Made by a program: the position numbers and the translations under genes
Source of the DNA: Typha latifolia
Lineage: Eukaryota > Streptophyta > Magnoliopsida > Poales > Typhaceae
Reading direction: 5' to 3'
Assembly (NCBI GenBank): GCA_019914945.1
Contig: CM034102.1
Coordinates: 5,383,501 to 5,447,500 of the forward strand
DNA length: 64,000 bases
Notes under the pieces: model-generated
What the model was told of the DNA's origin: nothing
Seen by the model: the letters and a program-made list of their open reading frames with translations, nothing else
Databases searched by the model: none
Part shown: piece by piece, positions 62,501 through 64,000 of the stretch
Numbering within the stretch: the stretch's first letter is position 1
How the letters are laid out: each line of letters opens with the position of its first letter

Positions 62501-64000
62501 CCCACTGTTGTTACTTCAGCTCCCAACTTAACTCCAAGGCAGACAAAAGTGCTCGTATCAACTTCCTTCCACATAGTTAATGTGCATTTGTCAATTATAC
62601 TTGGTGTTCTAGACTTCTAGTAAATCTGTCTAAGATTATTAAATTTATTTTACGACAGTCTGAAGTCTGAAGACCCAATGGTAGTTTCTTACTTGTAATT
62701 GTTGAAAATTTCAAATCATGCAGGTATTGCAAGTTCTCGAAGCAGCTAGTATATGTGTGGAAGATATAGATGAATGGCTAGGTATCTTTAATGTCAAGCT
62801 CAGGCATATGAGAGAAGATATTGAATCAGTATGTTACTTGATAATCTCAATACTTTAAGAAAAAGTCACATGACTCACATCTTAAGTCACATGACTCATA
62901 TCTTTGTTATAAGTTGATCCATCCAATTCTCATTTACTTTTATCTATAAAACAACATTACCCCAGAATGTTACTTGAAATGTGATTCTGTTAAATATTTA
63001 TGATAGAGTGGGATTTGGGGATAATGAAAGCATTAAACCTGACCTCGTTTCCTGACCTGTCTTTGATGGAGAAAATGAGAAAGCAACTAAATAAGAAGAC
63101 TATTGTATATTCATATGTGCTTCAGGAAATTCTGGGAGTACAAAATTAATTATAGTAACATATTGTGCTCATGAGAAGCTGACATTATTTTAGAATCCTG
63201 ACAGACTATCCAAAAGAATCAGAAATGTCTAGCAAGTGCACTAAGAAACATTGAATGAGTTAGTAAAGGAAAACTTTATGCCATGTGGTCTCTCTATTCC
63301 TCTTTTCCCATTATTCATTTTCCTTTACACTCTATACCTCCTCTCTTTCTTATATACCTGTACATAGAAAATCATGCATGCAGTCCTTCCTTGTGCAAAT
63401 GAAGATGAGAAAGGTCTCACAATTTTCTCTAAAAGCTTAACCAGTTAGAGGACAATGGTTTTAATCTTTTCTATATAGGGCGCTTACGCCATTTCATACA
63501 AATTCTTCAGAAGGCAATGGAAAAAAGGGAACCTAGCTCTCACGAATCAATGTGAATAGTTCTAGTTCCACTTCACAATTCTATTAAAGTGCTAGTTCTT
63601 TTCTCTGCACACCACATTTCCCTTCTGCCTCTTGTCTTTGTTGCAAGCAAATTTTCAAGTAACTGGTAAGATATTTAGTTCCATGTCTGTCAAAGTTTCT
63701 GTCTCTTTTATATCATTGTGGAGCATGTATTTCCTGGTTGCGTTGCAGATAGAGTCTCGTAACAATAAGTTGGAGTTGCAGTCTGTTAGTAACAAAGTGC
63801 TTATTCAAGAACTCGATAAATTACTTGAGCGCTTACAGATCCCTTCAGAGGTTTGTCCTCCAGAAACAAAAATGTCATTGCTTCTTATAATGCATCTCGG
63901 TTCAGACGGTTTTTCTAATGCTGGGATTGTTGGTACCATGTGATGAATGACAGTATGAATCAGGTCTCACTGGAGGTTCATTCGATGAAACAAATATGCT
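56591..64000 (+). CDS. SEC3A: Exocyst complex subunit SEC3 (partial, 5' part)
   Basis: Exons: 56591-56771, 57210-57280, 57597-57677, 57838-57905, 58005-58107, 59416-59561, 61910-62027, 62724-62828, 63749-63850, 63954 to beyond the window. All junctions keep frame. SEC3 is the exocyst subunit that marks plasma-membrane sites for secretory vesicle tethering. The N-terminal PH-like, phosphoinositide-binding domain of the family covers about residues 25-180 ([20 protein letters not shown], then [19 protein letters not shown], then [10 protein letters not shown], then [14 protein letters not shown]). A variable linker and the conserved [20 protein letters not shown] follow. A coiled region starts with [20 protein letters not shown] and continues to [20 protein letters not shown]. 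The last codons seen are [12 protein letters not shown]. About a third of the protein lies inside the window; the rest is outside. Start: the ATG opening [19 protein letters not shown], as in other plant SEC3 proteins. Confidence 0.94.
59562..61909 (+). other. SEC3 intron 6 (2.3 kb)
   Basis: Interrupts the Thr codon of LLGT-YVIG in phase 2. More than half of it (59974-61383) is the GC-richer LTR-type insertion annotated separately. The remaining ends are ordinary T-rich intron. Confidence 0.85.
59974..61383 (-). mobile_element. TRIM-like LTR retroelement remnant in SEC3 intron 6
   Basis: On the minus strand two related units lie end to end. One runs from 61383 to about 60887 (starts TGTGAACTAACTC, ends CCGTCGTGCACA). 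The other runs from about 60884 to 59976 (starts TGTGAACCAGCAG, ends TGCCGCGCACA). TG...CA ends are those of LTRs. The first 200 bases and last 90 bases of the units match each other. The longer unit also contains CCACCACA followed by TGGTATCAGAGTC (60359 down to 60347), the primer-binding site complementary to initiator methionine tRNA used by many plant LTR elements. There is no protein-coding domain, so it would be non-autonomous. The second LTR appears rearranged or partly deleted. Confidence 0.6.

Noticed and set aside
1..64000. CRISPR arrays, operons, bacterial-type or viral systems
   Set aside because: None seen. The window is ordinary plant nuclear DNA; tandem repeats found lack regular unique spacers.

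Overview
This is nuclear DNA from a flowering plant, most likely a non-grass monocot. The evidence is AT-rich intergenic DNA, GT-AG introns of 80 to 2,400 bp, GC-richer first exons, plant-only families (CONSTANS-like, CBP60, one-helix light-harvesting-like, DUF761) and plant-type dispersed repeats. The species guess is inference only. Gene models were spliced by hand; every junction keeps the reading frame and rejoins the sequence expected for the family.

Layout. 1-6.0 kb is AT-rich intergenic DNA with a degenerate hAT-like repeat. A single-exon atypical bHLH gene lies at 6.09-6.33 kb (+). 6.3-9.8 kb is intergenic with a CTT microsatellite. eIF3c lies at 10.45-15.84 kb (+, three exons). A 145-aa plastid one-helix protein lies at 16.82-21.30 kb (+, five exons), with a MITE ending about 50 bp before its ATG. 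A hAT-like element with 13-bp perfect terminal inverted repeats is at 21.98-22.46 kb. A CONSTANS-like gene with a wrecked second B-box is at 23.66-24.63 kb (-). A decayed retroelement RNase H domain is at 25.28-25.74 kb (-). A ten-exon DUF676-type lipase gene (27.13-34.09 kb, -) stands head to head with a ten-exon La protein gene (35.11-39.12 kb, +). A CBP60 calmodulin-binding protein gene with eight exons follows (41.20-48.65 kb, -). 49-52.5 kb holds repeats, including tRNA-like SINE heads. A DUF761 gene lies at 52.65-53.10 kb (+). 53.1-56.5 kb holds a second MITE copy and small tandem repeats. The exocyst gene SEC3 starts at 56.59 kb (+) and runs off the window; one of its introns carries a TRIM-like LTR retroelement remnant.

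The genes do not form a pathway. They are unlinked housekeeping functions (translation initiation, RNA chaperoning, exocytosis), plastid function, light or flowering regulation and calcium-linked immunity, as is usual for a plant gene neighbourhood. I found no new multi-gene system. The most interesting points are the CONSTANS-like gene (second B-box lost, CCT domain behind an 82-bp intron whose retention leaves a long open frame), the MITE pair, and the non-coding repeats.
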